Shown here one piece after another: positions 41,248-52,835 of a stretch of DNA of 64,000 nucleotides. The translations under genes were made by a program, and so were the position numbers. How positions within the stretch are numbered: the stretch's first letter is position 1; every line of letters starts with the position of its first letter. Below the pieces are notes generated by a model that saw only the letters and a program-made list of their open reading frames with translations, had not been told where the DNA came from and made no database searches. Source of the DNA: Marsupella aquatica (taxonomy: Eukaryota; Marchantiophyta); NCBI GenBank assembly GCA_973895155.1, contig OZ316894.1, positions 13,454,001 to 13,518,000 of the forward strand, read 5' to 3'.

Positions 41248-42737
41248 TGAGTCACGGAACTCGACTACCTTAACACTTAGCTCCTGCGTTGCTGACTCCG
41301 ACGCCGAGCTCCCTTATGGTCCAGGCGTGGATAGGCCATCCGGGGAGGACTTAGCATGGGGAGACTAGTGGGCAATGAGACGTGGCACTAGCAAAGGCAA
41401 TCGGCCAAGCTGGTGACACATACTAAGGACTTACTTAGGCAAGCTGAGAGCTGGTCGGGTCAAGGGGAAAGGGGCTGGACTCAAGGTCAATCGTTCGGGC
41501 CCCCAGACGGAATTTGAGTTCTGAGGGCTTGAGTGTGAACTCCTCTTGGGCCCAAGGCCAATGGAGTTGACGCCATGGGCAACGGACGCTCGGGGCGTGA
41601 GTTAGGGCCCAATCCAAGTTTGGCCGATCAGGGACTCCAAGCGGCGATGAGACCTGAGGGCCTAGGCATGAGCACTGGGTCGGCCCAATCACAACGGGCT
41701 AAGGCATTCCGCTTGCAGACGCCTAACGAGAAAGTTATGGGCGTTGCTAGTTGGTGGCGCGCCCACTATGCGCGTTAGGATCCGGGTTGGAGGCCAAATG
41801 TTTAGGGACCAAAGTTGGTCCGGGGGTGGAAGGTCTCCACAAGCATATATGAGGGGAGTGGTGTCTCCCTGGGGGCCAAGGGCAAGCCAAAGTCGTAAGC
41901 CGCGACGGTCGCGACACTAAGGGAAAGCACCAAATGGAAACGGTGATATCTTCCCAACGGGAAGTCCGTTGGAGGACTTCTTGGGTGTGTTGGAAATCTC
42001 TCGAGGAGGGCTACGTCCTCCTGAGATCATCTGGGTCTGGGGGTGCCATGGGTTTCGAGGTTTATGGGTGTTAGCTCGCCGACTTGCCAAATCCTGCCGA
42101 ACAGCAGCCAAACCAAGTTCAGTATCCAAAGGGAGCTTGCATTGGGAAGGCAAGGCCAAGTAGGCATGGAGGTTGAGTTCCTTGGGTGCTTGGCCCCTAG
42201 AACATCAGTGAGGCAAGAACCGGGAGTTGGTTGCTAGAGTCGGGGCCATTCTGGTCCCGATGTGTTGTGACAAGCTTTAGGACAAGCTACGCTATTTGGG
42301 CCATGAGCATGTCCTGGGGTCAGGGCAGTCAATTGGTGATGGATAGGTACGAGGGAGAACCCATGCCGCGCCTAAGGAAGGAGTTGTTCTGGATGAACAG
42401 TGGGCGTGGGTTCTGGTTCCGGCTTATGGCATCGGGAGGACCTATCGCTGACCTATTTACCAATGTCTGTTGAGCTTGAGTTAGGATGCTAGACTTGGCG
42501 AGTTCTAGATCCTGAAGGGTTACTTACCGAGGTGCTTGGTTGCTTGTGCAGACAGTAAGGATTGTTAAGTAGCGGTCATGTTGGAGAGCAAGTGCGGCTT
42601 TGTATGGGAGGAGCCACGGACGGTGCAAAGGGCACTAGGTTGCTTGCTCTAAGTATTCCATGGAGGCGTTTGGGCACCAGGGGCACTTAGGCGTGAGTGT
42701 TGGGATTGGTGAGGGCGTTGGGTGGCAAGGTCCACCA
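41248..42737 (+). repeat. 5' LTR of the delta element (about 1490 bp)
   Basis: The right end is fixed by the primer-binding site four bases later and by the repeat at 43772-44181. The left end is inferred from the tandem-repeat break. No ORF above background is present. Confidence 0.65.
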
Positions 42738-42741
42738 CTTG

Positions 42742-42753
42742 TGGTATCAGAGC
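42742..42753 (+). other. Primer-binding site of the delta element
   Basis: TGGTATCAGAGC is complementary to the 3' end of plant initiator tRNA-Met, the usual primer of many plant gypsy and copia elements. Confidence 0.85.
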
Positions 42754-42885
42754 GATTGCCGGCATAGACACCGGGCCAAAGTTGTGCTAGGTCGGAATCC
42801 AAAAAATCTTAACGGATTTTTTCGGGGACTTAGTGCTTCAACGTGCCCAGCGGATTGACTGCGGGCAGAATTGCTCGCTGGGAAC

Positions 42886-43771
42886 ATGGCTAAAAACACT
42901 CAATCAAAGAGTGGCAAACAAGCTCCCTCCGCCAAGGAGCGAGCCCAAGTTCAAGACAAACAAAAGGAGGATGGGTCAACTTCCCTAGACAAACGTTACA
43001 AGCAGGACAACAAAGACGTGGCGGCCAAATCGTCAACCGCCGTAGCAAACACGTCAAGTGCAAAGCGCCGTTGACTTAAAGGAAAGGAGGTGGCCGATCC
43101 TTCAGAGGACGGGTTGGACAATGACGGCTCCAACGCGGATGGAAGCAAAAATGATGCAAAAGCTGATTTGGAGGAAGAGGGTGAGGACCCGGAGGAGGAA
43201 TTGATCCCAGCCTTGAGAGGGTTGGATGCGGAATCAGAGGATGATGTTGAGTCGGACGTCATTGTGGATAATTTGACCAAGCAAAACCAGGGCGATGCGG
43301 GTGATGCCTCAGCCCCGAGAGGTCACGGTGCTCGCCACAAAGGAACCTAAGGACAGGCGGCCTGCAAAGGAAAGATGGTTGGAGAACCGTCCTCATACAA
43401 CCCGCAAGGGCCCAGCTGCTTCCGCCAGTTTGAGTCCGTTGACTCAAGACCAACAACTCATTTATGAGCAATTGGAACACAACAAGGGGGCCCAGATTAA
43501 GTACTTACTTAGTCTGGGTAGTTAGAGTGCGACGCGTCTCGAGGGGGGAATGGTAGTTGGACGGGGTATGTTCCAAGTGAACCAGCTACCGACTCCTCCA
43601 ACTTACGACGGGGCCTACGAGCAAAATGGATAAAAGTTCCTGAGTTGGCTCTCCACAATGGAGATTCACCTCCAAGCATGTGTCGAGCGTTCCACTTGGG
43701 CTACCGCAACTGCTCCTTACCTGAAAGACTATGCCTTGACTTGGTACAAGTCTTGGAAGAAGTCGCGGGCG
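42886..43771 (+). pseudogene. gag: Gag remnant of the delta element
   Basis: ATG at 42886 follows the primer site by 133 nt. The N-terminal part is Lys/Ser/Asp-rich (MAKNTQSKSGKQ, then a TGA at 43072, then an acidic stretch), shifts frame near 43345, and ends with a capsid-like FLSWLSTMEIHLQ ... LKDYALTWYKSW segment at about 43620-43770. It is cut at 43771 where the 3' LTR fragment begins. No zinc knuckle or pol remains. Confidence 0.65.
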
Positions 43772-44181
43772 GTCAGTTGGTGATGGATAGGTACAAGGGG
43801 GAACCCGGGCCACGCCCAAGGAAGGAGTTGTTCTGGATAAACAGTGGGCATGGGTTCTGGTTCCGGCTTATGGCATCGGGAGGACCTATCGCTGACCTAT
43901 TTACCAATGTCTGTTGAGCTTGAGTTAGGATGCTAGACTTGGCGAGTTCTAGATCTTGAAGGGTTACTTACCGAGGTGCTTGGTTTCTTGTGCAGATAGT
44001 CAGGACCGTTGAGTAGCCATCGTGTTGGAGAGCAAGTGCGGCTTTGTATGGGAGAAGCCACGGGCGATGCAAGGGGCACTAGGTTGCTTGCTCTAAGTAT
44101 TCCATGGAAGCGTTCGGGCACCAGGGGCACTTAGGCATGAGTGTTGGGATTGGTGATGGTGTTGGGTGGAAAGGTCCACCA
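43772..44181 (+). repeat. 3' LTR fragment of the delta element
   Basis: The last 410 bp of the LTR, aligned without net gap to 42328-42737. The junction with gag at 43771 is a deletion removing all of pol and the first 1.1 kb of the LTR. Confidence 0.8.
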
Positions 44182-44350
44182 CTGCATGCAAATAAAACAA
44201 TTTATGCATGCACCTTGTGGCTTGCACATTTGTTCACCTTGCATGCACATAAAAAAACTAATACAACAAATAAAACAATTTGCACATGCATCTAAACAAT
44301 TTGTGCATGCATCTTGTGGCTTGCATAGTTGTTTACCTTGCATGCACATA
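44182..44350 (+). repeat. 79-bp-type tandem repeat, right part
   Basis: Further diverged copies of the unit seen at 41131-41247 (GCATGCACCTTGTGGCTTGC, TTTGTTCACCTTGCATGC, CAAATAAAACAATTTG). Confidence 0.7.
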
Positions 44351-45529
44351 AATAATAGTCAAACTATTTAATTATCCCATAATAAAATATAAACCTAATC
44401 TATATATTTAATAATATACTTAGTGATAGTAATTTCATCATGAATAATTGAATTATTACGATAGTGTCTTTGGCGTCCTCCCTATGGCCAACACAAATGA
44501 TGCAAACCCCGTCGCCAAATGTTTGGTTGAGTTATACCTAAACTCGACCATTGTTAAATGCTTTGCCCAATCCTTTTGATTGGCCGTCACAAAGTGATTG
44601 TGGAATGGCTCAATGGAGGCTTGAGTAGGAAATGCGTCAGTTTTTTGCTTTCAAGGAATAGTAATTACATAGTTTTAATGATTAGCGGAGTTGTTAGGTT
44701 TAGGGTAACTTAATAACTAAGGAAGTAGAGTAGGGCAATAAATTGAGGAGAGGACATGTTTCTCTAAGAAGTATCAAGAGTTGAGTAAGTTATTTGGTAA
44801 GGGCGGAAAAAAGTTATGGTAGTCGGCAAGTCGGGCCGAAGGCATGACCGATACTTTTGAGTGATAAGTTTTGCTAAGACTCACCCTATAGGTGCTAGGT
44901 AGTCCCTAGACCACACATAAAAGTCACAAAGTCAAGTGGGGTCTTAACCTAGGAGTTGTAAGTATTTTGGCAAAACTTAAAGTTACCAAATAGCGGGTCT
45001 CGGGAAAAATAGCTGATGGGAAAAAGTAGGGGTTCCAAGTTTCAAAGTAGGTTAAATATGGTCTACTCTATCCCTGGAAACTTGTGGGAGAACTTGGTTA
45101 CCTTTGGTTACTTTTTGGGAGCATCTCAAAGTTGAGAAGAATTTTGGAAAACATAAGAATTAACCCTCTTTACCTAATTTTAGCAAATTGGTTATAGGGT
45201 TTTGTTTAGATCTTAGTAAACCAAGACATAGCCCTGTGTCCAGAGAATCTATGGATCTACTCAAAAGTTGTTTTGGCCTTATGGGTGAGTTTTGGCGGTG
45301 GGTACAATATGGGTCGGGGAATTATATTTTTTCCAAAATAACGAAATCCGACTAAATGTAAAAACGCTTCGACGAGGCTATCACAAGGCAGGAATAAGTC
45401 AAGCACAAGGGCGGCTAGGAGATGGTTGAATAGACCAGGCAATCACAAGGTGAAGGAGCTTGAGTGGGAGTGGTAGTTAGTTGGACTTTTGTTGTAGTGT
45501 GACTTTGGTAGTTAGGAGGACATTGGTGA
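44351..45529. other. Non-coding, AT-rich stretch
   Basis: No supported gene, LTR boundary or repeat array was found. ORFs are short and without recognisable motifs. Confidence 0.5.
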
Positions 45530-45750
45530 TTGGACCTTGGTCCATGGTCCTCCACTTTGGTCCTTGGTCCTTGGTCCTTGGTGGGCTATCTTGGTCCTTG
45601 GTCCTCCATTTTGGTCCTTGGTCCTTGGTGGGCTACTTTGGTCCTTGGTCCTTGGTGGCTACCTTGGTCCTTGGTCCTCCACTTTGGTCCTTGGTCCTTG
45701 GTGGGCTACTTTGGTCCTTGATCCTTGGTCCTTGGTGGGCTACCTTGGTG
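45530..45750 (+). repeat. Minisatellite of GGTCCTTGGT units
   Basis: Tandem copies of CTTTGGTCCTTGGTCCTTGG with occasional GTGGGCTAC or TCCTCCA spacers. All three plus-strand frames stay open through it (low-complexity GPWSLV-type peptides), which is a repeat artefact. Confidence 0.85.
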
Positions 45751-46030
45751 TGGTGTGGAAGGAGAATAGTATATAAGGAAGAAGTTTTCATTTGTTAGGG
45801 ACCGGGAGTCTCATCTCTTAAGTGGAATCTCTACCTTGCCAAGGTAGGGCTAAGCTTGAGAAGGGAGAGGTGGTCCATGCTTAGTGTGGAGAATGTGTAG
45901 TGAACTTTTATTGTAAAGGTGATACAATAAAAGGAGACTTGTCAATCTTCATTGTGACCATTAAGTGTGAGTGCATTTGAAGTGTATGGGAGCAAGAGAA
46001 GAGTCCATGCTATGGTGTAATCTTGGTCTA

Positions 46031-46333
46031 AGCTCAAAGGGGATGTGCTAGTACAAAACCAAGGCCAAGGAGGCAAGGTTAAGGTAGAGCACTACTTTGA
46101 GACTTAGAGAGGATTATAGCTTGAGGGTGGAAAGTACTTTGCTTGGTGTGTGACCGTGTTAACAAAAAGTAAGTACAAGAGGAAGAGTCTTTAGATAGAG
46201 GAGCCTTCTCTAGAGCTCAAAGGGGATGTGTGGACCCAAACCAATGCCAGGGGGCAAGGTTGAGGGGTAACACTACTTTGAGGGTCTTGAGGAGACTTAA
46301 GCTTGAAGAGGAAAGTACTTTGGGTTCTTGGGT
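46031..46333 (+). repeat. Imperfect tandem duplication, 183-bp spacing
   Basis: AGCTCAAAGGGGATGTG begins at 46031 and 46214, and the following 120 bp (GGCAAGGTTNAGG, CACTACTTTGAG, GGAAAGTACTTTG) match imperfectly. It lies just beyond the 3' end of the epsilon pol and may be part of its LTR. No LTR boundary could be set. Confidence 0.55.
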
Positions 46334-46519
46334 GTTTGTGTGAGAATCTACTCTAAGGTGACAGCTTGGAGCGGAGATCCCCCTTGCTGATCCTTGGAGT
46401 AGAGGAGAGGGGAAGGGTGTGAGTACAAAAGTAGTCAAGGGGACTACCTCTCTAGAAGTGGAGAGTTACAACTACTTATGTATGGAGTGATTAGACATTG
46501 TAGGCACATTTCAGAAGTT

Positions 46520-47305
46520 TTGTCAATCCTTTGTGACCCTGGTATGATATGGAGCAGGTATTAGGTAGTTTTTTGGGGAGAAAAACCGCTTAAGCTCCTT
46601 GACAAGTGTTTGACAGTGATGCAAGTAGTCCTCCACGATACCATTCACTTGTTTTGTTTGGCCATCCACCTCATGATGATACGTTGATCCTCTGGTAAGG
46701 TCTGTTCTGGATAATCGAAACAACGCCTTCCAAAAATGGTGTGTGAACTTGGTATCGCAGTCGGACAAGATATGCAACAGAAATCCCCATTGTTAGAAGA
46801 CATTGTCAAACATTAGACCGAAACCTCTCGGGCCGAAACCATTTTTGTAGCCGGCAAGAATTATGTCATCTTGGAAAAACGATCCACGATTGTTAAGATG
46901 GAGTTACTGTTGTGGGACTTAGGTAACCCCATAATGAAGTCCATAGAGATGGACTTCCATGGAGCTGCAACTACTGGTAAGGGTTGCAGAAGTCCTCTTT
47001 TTGCCCTATAGACCGTTTTGGCACGAGTAACACTTTGCACATGGTGAAGAACCAATTGCTTCATGTCCTGCCAATACACATCTCGTGACATGCTCCAATA
47101 TGTAGCAGCTTTTTTGCCATGCCCTCCCCATGGCTAGTCGTGGTACTTTTGTAGAACCTCCAATCTTAGAGACTCTAGGATGTACACACGCCTTTGCTTG
47201 TATCGCTAGAACTGGACATTATGCGTGGTATCCAACCCCAAAGAAACGTGCCTTACCTTGCCTTGGCTACCCCCATTGCTTTGCCATTCCTTGGCTATTA
47301 TGTCA
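46520..47305 (-). pseudogene. Integrase of the epsilon element
   Basis: 47091-46861 reads MSRDVYWQDMKQLV ... WKSISMDFIMGLPKSHNSN with ILTIVDRFSKM, the start of a gypsy integrase core; 46777-46523 reads ILSDCDTKFTHHFWKALFR with TYHHEVDGQTKQVNGIVED, the second part (the usual SDRD and ERVN positions are SDCD and KQVN). A frameshift or deletion lies between them. The C-terminal end was not found. Confidence 0.8.
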
Positions 47306-47620
47306 TCCCCTGTCAAGCGGTTGACATTGGGTCTTGACACCAAAGCTGTCACTATTGGGTGCCAAAACTATCTCATTGTACCTGAGGATCACGGAGGGAT
47401 GTTGTGAAGGCTGGTATACACCGGTTTATCCCCTTAACGCCAGACTATCAAAGCAAGACTCTGTCACACATCATCCAAGCTCAATCCCAAAGGACCAAGG
47501 TTGGGAATCAGCTCTTGCACTCATGATAGTTCTGGTGAGAAGGGGGTCTTCATGTCGGGCCCGTACACACAGGGCCTAGCGCTACGGTGCGCATATGTCT
47601 ATACGTATGCTTACTGCCAT

Positions 47621-47649
47621 AGGTATGTTTCTATTCCGCCGCCGGAATG
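47621..47649 (-). promoter_or_regulatory. Shared LTR box in gamma-2
   Basis: On the minus strand CATTCCGGCGGCGGAATAG then AAACATACCT, about 310 nt before the LTR end at 47311. Confidence 0.6.
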
Positions 47650-49139
47650 TACCCATAAACTAGTGACTCTGACTGATTCCCGACTTAGGGACTTCTAAGC
47701 CATTGCCCCACCACTCTGCCATTTCACTCCCAGCAATCAGAGTTATGATAGCCCTCACCCAACCCACTTCAATGCACCCGGTACACCTCTCAGTGGCGCT
47801 ACTAGTCCCATCATACACTCAGATTGCCTCACACACACACACATCCATGAGAGAAATGAGGCCTGAGAGGAAAACTCAATTAGATTCAACGATGTGCACA
47901 ATAGTTCACTGAGAACACTTGATTCGAACAATAGTCCTGAAGGCTGTCTACTCCAGATTGCGACGTGCTTGCCCCGCAAGCCCCGTGCTTGCCATGCAAG
48001 CTCAATCCTGAACCTGAGCCTGAGCCTGAGCCCGACTCACTCCAGATTGCGACGGCAGATTGGACTCGAACCAATCCCGTACTTGCCTTGCAAACTCAAT
48101 CCTGAACTCAACCTCCTTCATTCTTGGGGGCACATACAGATCTCACACCTCCATTTCAGAATGTCAAGTTACGCATGCATAGTTGACTCGACTTCAAAGC
48201 TGGTACCAGGCCTAACGGCAATCTACCCCAGACTACAATGAGGCCCGGCCTCATGCTTGCCCTGCAAGCTCAGCTCTAGCCATAAATCCCTTAGTGCTCT
48301 CTACCAGACAAAGGCCGGGACTCCCCATGGATCACGTAGCCTTGCCAAACTGAACTGTAAATGCTCCTCCTGCTGCACCTCAATCAGTGTCTCAGCCTCC
48401 CTACTGTGCTCATCGTAAATGCAATCAAAATCCTCCCCACAGTTTACAATCACCAATACGTCACCTATCACCAAGGCTATGTATCGGGGGAAAAGAACCC
48501 AGTTGTGCTGCCCACTAGAAAGAGCCACAATCCAGCTCGCAAACCTGGCAAACTGTTGTTGTGAAGCTTGGCTGATTACTCCCTGAGTAATAGCACAACC
48601 CAGCTCTCCCCAACACACGACGTCCAAGTCCAGCCTTGCTTGCACAGAGCTCCTCCCTGATGCTCAGTCTACGTGAGATCACACAACTGAAGTCCCCCCT
48701 GCCTCTACCGGGGGGCTGCCCTATATACTCTCACACTAAGCCCAAATGGGTGGATGCTACGTTGTTGGCGCCCCATCCTAGCCCTAACAGAGCCGCCACT
48801 ATATCTAACTACTAAACCCTAACTCACAACTTTATTTCTATCTCAAACTGACTATGTACTTCGGATTTGGCCCTCCTCCATGGTTTTTGCGAGCTTGCGC
48901 CTCCTCTCCCGATTTCTCTATTCAACCATTTGCTGCGTGGGTAGCAGAGTTGGAAGCGGCTTGAGCTCCTCTTTCCAACGAGGTCAATTATAGCCGATTT
49001 GGGCAAATACAGAGAAAGTTATGCCCCCGCAACTGAGAGGGGGTACGCACTGTTGCGCTAACCCGAGTTACATAGCTAACCCGAGTTTGGCTAACCAAGC
49101 TATCTATCTAGCCCGAGTAGAGCTAACCCGTGGCCTCTG

Positions 49140-49340
49140 GCTAATCTGCTACCCGCTAGTCTGCTAGTCTGCTAGTATGCTATCGCTAGTCTGCTAGTCC
49201 GCTAGCCACTAGTCTGCTATCCGCTAGTCTGCTAGTCTGCTATCGCTAGTCTACTAGTCTGCTAGCCGCTAGTCCGCTAGTATGCTAGTCCGCTAGTCTG
49301 CTATCCGCTAGTCTGCTAGTCTGCTAGCCGCTAGTCTGAG
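49140..49340 (-). repeat. Minisatellite in the gamma-2 LTR
   Basis: Plus-strand units CTAGTCTGCTAGTCCG and CTATCCGCTAGTCTG repeat irregularly. It occupies the position of the GGACACGGATAGC array in gamma-1 but with a different unit. Confidence 0.8.
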
Positions 49341-49784
49341 CCCAAACCTGAGCTGACCTATGCTAACACGGGCCCGAGGTCAGGCTAACCCAAACTTGGG
49401 CTAAGCCTAAGCTGAAGCCGGGATGACCTAAGCTAAGCCGTGGCCAAGCTTAGGTTAACCCGAAACCGAAGCCAAACCCGCTAATTCCGGCCACAAGTTA
49501 ACCCGACACACTAACCAGGCCGTATCTTTCTTAATACACCTCTGTTTCCCGAGTGTTTTATATCAATTTTACTCGCCTTAACCAGATCTTTCCAATGCTC
49601 TTTATAGATTTGGATTTGGCGACACATTGAAAGAGATACGGTCACCAACCACCCGCGACATATGATTGCCCTTATTCTTGCCATCTCGCTGATCGTTCTA
49701 CAGTCTCACAGTTACTTACTGTGCACAACATACCAATTCCATCGTATTATTGAATAAGGACCATGTCATCGGCGTCACATCCCC

Positions 49785-51240
49785 ATACGCCTCAGCCAGA
49801 ACCTTCGGCCACTCGGATTCAAACATTGTGATCCCATTGACATGATGATGGTTCCTACGCAATAACGCGTCAGCTACCGTGTTTGTCTTCCCAGGATCAT
49901 GACGGACTTTGAAATCAAAATCCACCAAGAACATCTGCCAGCGCATTTCCTTGGGGTTCAGCCTTGGCTTACAACTGAAGTACCTTGTCGGCAAGCTATC
50001 CGTGTGTATTACCACTTTAGGACCGTTCTTAAGGTAATCTCCCACTTCTTCAACGCGTAGATCATTGCATACATTTCCCTTTCCAGCGTGATCCATTGAT
50101 TTTCTAACTTACATGACTTAAAGGCCACAAGACGCCCATCTTGGTGAAGATAGGCGCCAATGGCGTAACACTTGTGTCTGTCCAAATCTCAAACGGCTTC
50201 CCCATCTCAGGTAACTTTAGAACCAGCGGTGTTACCATCAACCGCTTAAGTTCTAGGAATGCTAACTCGCAATCTTGTGTCCACACAAACACTTTGTTTT
50301 TCATTGTTAGCGCGTTTAGGGGTCTTGTGATCCTCGCATAGTCTTTCATGTATCTTCGATAGAACCCCGTAAATCCCAAGAAATCTCTAACCTGCCTTAC
50401 ATTGGATGGGCGCTCCCATTCTTTGATCTCCTTAAGCTAGTCCTGACTAGGCGTAATCCCCTCTAGGGTAAAGGTATGGCCAAGGAATTGAATCTCGCTC
50501 ATCGCAAACTTGCACTTGCTAGGTTTAGCAAAGAGACAAACCTTACAAAAGCGAGAGAACACTTCTTTGAGCAACTGCTCATGTTCCTCCAACATTTTTG
50601 AGTAGATTAGGATGTTGTCAATAAAGACGACCACTCCTTGGTCCAACAAGTCATGAAAGATGGTATTCATCATCTTCATGAACGTTGCGATTTCATTACA
50701 CAGCCCGAACGGCATAACCAAAAATTCATAGGATCCGAACCTTGTGCGCATCGCGGTCTTATACTCGTCTCCCTTAGCCATGCGGATCTGGTAATACCCA
50801 GACCGCAAGTTCACCTTTGAAAACTTCTTAGCCCTAGAGGCAATCGAAGATGTCATCCATATGAGGTGATGGGTACTTGTTCTTTACCGTTTGCTTATTG
50901 AGGACCCGATAATCTGCGCACAATCTCAAAGTACCATCCTTTTTGGACACAAACAGTGAGGGCGCCCCATAAGGACTCTTACTAGGATGAATGAACCCCT
51001 GGTCCATCAGCTCTTCCAAGGCGTTCTTCAACATCATTTGTTTGTTCAGGTTTAGACAATAAGGAGCTTTAGCCTAAGGAGCCAAACCTGGCTCTAGCTC
51101 AACTTGGTGATCCACTTCTCTTTGTGGGGGTAAACCTTTAGGTACCTTCTGCAAGAGCACATCATTGAATTCCTCTAAAATTTCAGTGAATTCCGCAGTC
51201 GGGCCCGACCTTAGTTGACTTAACCTTCGGCTGCGAAGCA
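49785..51240 (-). pseudogene. Reverse transcriptase and RNase H of the epsilon element
   Basis: Motifs in order: [15 protein letters not shown] and [10 protein letters not shown] (51037-50834); FSKVNLRSGYYQIRM, FLVMPFGLCN and VFIDNILIYS (50856-50437); GFTGFYRRYMKDY (50379); RNase H with VVIHTDSL and PGKTNTVADALL (50096-49785). The catalytic IDD is IDN here, which should abolish polymerase activity. Frames change at several places. The pol frame then runs into the gamma-2 LTR at 49779. Confidence 0.85.
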
Positions 51241-51346
51241 GCCTCCTTAACTAGATGGAGATGAAAGAAGAAACATTCATGTCCACCCTTGAAGTTTTTC
51301 CACCATTGCTTTGCCGATACACACGGAGACAACCACAACACTTTAC

Positions 51347-52000
51347 TTACTTTGAGAAATATTTCTTTATTTTGGTAATTTCGTGTACAACGATGGGCTC
51401 ACCGCCCTTATTGGGAAAATTGAGCACCTCATCCCTTGGTTTCAAGGTAACATTGTGCTTTCTAAGATAACCTACTGACAAAATGAAGTCTACGGCTAGA
51501 CCATCTAGAACGTAGAACATCTCCTGACTAATAAAATTTTGTTGTTTGCCTATGACCTCTACCCAAAATCTATGTACCACTCTTGACACTATCCTTTTTG
51601 TGTCGCTGGCAAACTTGCACACTAACGGTTGTAGCAACTCTTGCATGCCCACCCCAAGACGTGCCACCGCCTGCCCACTTGTGAAGCAAGCGGTTGCGCC
51701 TGTATCCACCAAAGCAACACCTAGATTACCATTAGAAGTGACATTCACAAAAATCAGCTTTTCAGGATCCATTGTCTTAACCTTAGGTATCTTCTCTTGC
51801 AACAACACCTTCTCTCCGGCAGGAACATCCCCTACAGGGACCTCGTCAACTACTAAGGAATTGGTTAGAGCGATACTTACCTTTATGCCTTTCTGCCCTC
51901 CATCTCCGCTCGGCTTGCCACCTTTCTTGGGACAATCCTTATTTTGATGGCCCATGGCGCCGCATGTGTCGCACGAACCTTCAGCCCGCCTTTGCTCCAT
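51347..52000 (-). pseudogene. Gag C-terminus and protease of the epsilon element
   Basis: The frame is open for 217 codons and further upstream to about 52158, where the element breaks off. Seen: zinc knuckle CDTCGAMGHQNKDC, a Lys/Gly-rich linker, and an aspartic protease with ALVDTGATACF (intact DTG) and VDFILSVGYLRKHNV, similar to the DxILGxxWL end of gypsy proteases. The capsid part is missing. Confidence 0.8.
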
Positions 52001-52162
52001 GAGCGCCCGCTTCTTTGCTTTTTGCGCCGATGAGGTTCCTTTCTTGAAGTTGTTGGCCTTCCGGTTACACTTCGCTTCTCCATTCTGGGGTTGAGGATCC
52101 GAACCACCGGCCCGCGCCCCCTTAGGCTGCTTGCGCTTCTTCCCGAGAAGAGCTTCCCCCTA

Positions 52163-52557
52163 AGATCCCTTGCCACCCACTTCACCAAGTGGAATGAACT
52201 AGTTGCATTGCCGGATATAGCTAGTGGAGGAGTTATTGCCACATTTTTGGATGGAGTACTCTATCATTTTGGAGCACCAATTGAGGTATTGACTGATCAG
52301 GGCACAGAGTTTTGTGGAGAGTTTGAGAGTTTGTGTGAGCAAGCTCTCATTGACCATCATACTACTTGTTGCGATCATTCTGAGGCAGATGGATTGATTG
52401 AGAGAGTTGTACAAATTGTGAAGGGAGTATTGTACAAGTATGGCTTGTAGGTTGGTCATATAGGCTACCATTTCAGCTGCCAAGCATCACTTGCATCCTT
52501 CTCACCTTACTTTTTGCTTCATGGTAGAGAGCCAGATTTACCAGCAACTAGGTGAGA
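52163..52557 (+). pseudogene. Gypsy integrase core fragment
   Basis: Plus-strand reading THFTKWNELVALPD, GAPIEVLTDQGTEFCG and HSEADGLIERVVQIVKG, typical of a gypsy integrase core (LTDQGTEF holds the second Asp, GLIERVVQ the Glu). A stop at 52448 is followed in frame by YHFSCQASLASFSPYFLLHGREP. It abuts the opposite-strand epsilon element at 52158, so two elements were joined by deletion or insertion. Nothing more of this element is present. Confidence 0.8.
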
Positions 52558-52835
52558 TGGTGGAATATTAGTACACTTTCTCTCTCTCTTGCATCTCACT
52601 TGCAGTTGGCCTCCTGATCTTCACACCTAAAAAGATGTATATCAACTTTGTAAAACTCATGGCTAGCTAGAGTTAGGGGACCTTACTCCCAACTAGGGGG
52701 GTGATTGTGACTTTTGGACATGAATGGAGATGAATTCCACCTGTAGCTCATTCTCCACATAAGTCATTATATTGAATAAATTGAATTTGTATGGAAAAAC
52801 CTTAATATGAGGCAAAATGAAAGAATCTACTAAAA

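Larger units (their letters stand above)
41248..44181 (+). mobile_element. Delta element: deleted gypsy retrotransposon with tRNA-Met primer site
   Basis: A 410-bp direct repeat (42328-42737 and 43772-44181) marks the LTR ends; both finish AGGTCCACCA. The first is followed by the primer-binding site TGGTATCAGAGC and a gag remnant; the second lacks its 5' part. Pol is missing entirely. The LTR start at 41248 (TGAGTCACGGAAC) is inferred from the break in the surrounding 79-bp repeat. The flanks AGGCA and CTGCA match only partly as a target duplication. Confidence 0.75.
47311..49779 (-). mobile_element. Gamma-2 solo LTR, 2469 bp, inserted in the epsilon pol
   Basis: Minus-strand relative of gamma-1: starts TGTGACGCCGATGACATGG at 49779 and ends with TTGACA at 47311. 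The flanks TCCCC (47306-47310) and TCCCC (49780-49784) form a perfect target duplication. Shorter than gamma-1 mainly because it lacks about 265 bp present at 34609-34872. The shared box is at 47621-47649. Confidence 0.9.
46520..52158 (-). mobile_element. Epsilon element: degenerate chromovirus-like gypsy internal region, split by gamma-2
   Basis: On the minus strand: zinc knuckle and protease (52000-51347), reverse transcriptase (51240-50104), RNase H (50096-49790), gamma-2 solo LTR (49779-47311), integrase (47091-46520). Its residues are unlike the alpha pol (VMPFGLCN, IDNILIYS, CDTCGAMGHQNKDC). LTRs were not found; the left side is uncertain and the right side ends abruptly at 52158 against a plus-strand integrase fragment. 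Confidence 0.85.

Noticed and set aside
45481-45798. Three overlapping plus-strand ORFs (GPWSLV repeats)
   Set aside because: A repeat whose unit has no stop keeps several frames open at once; there is no evidence of a gene.
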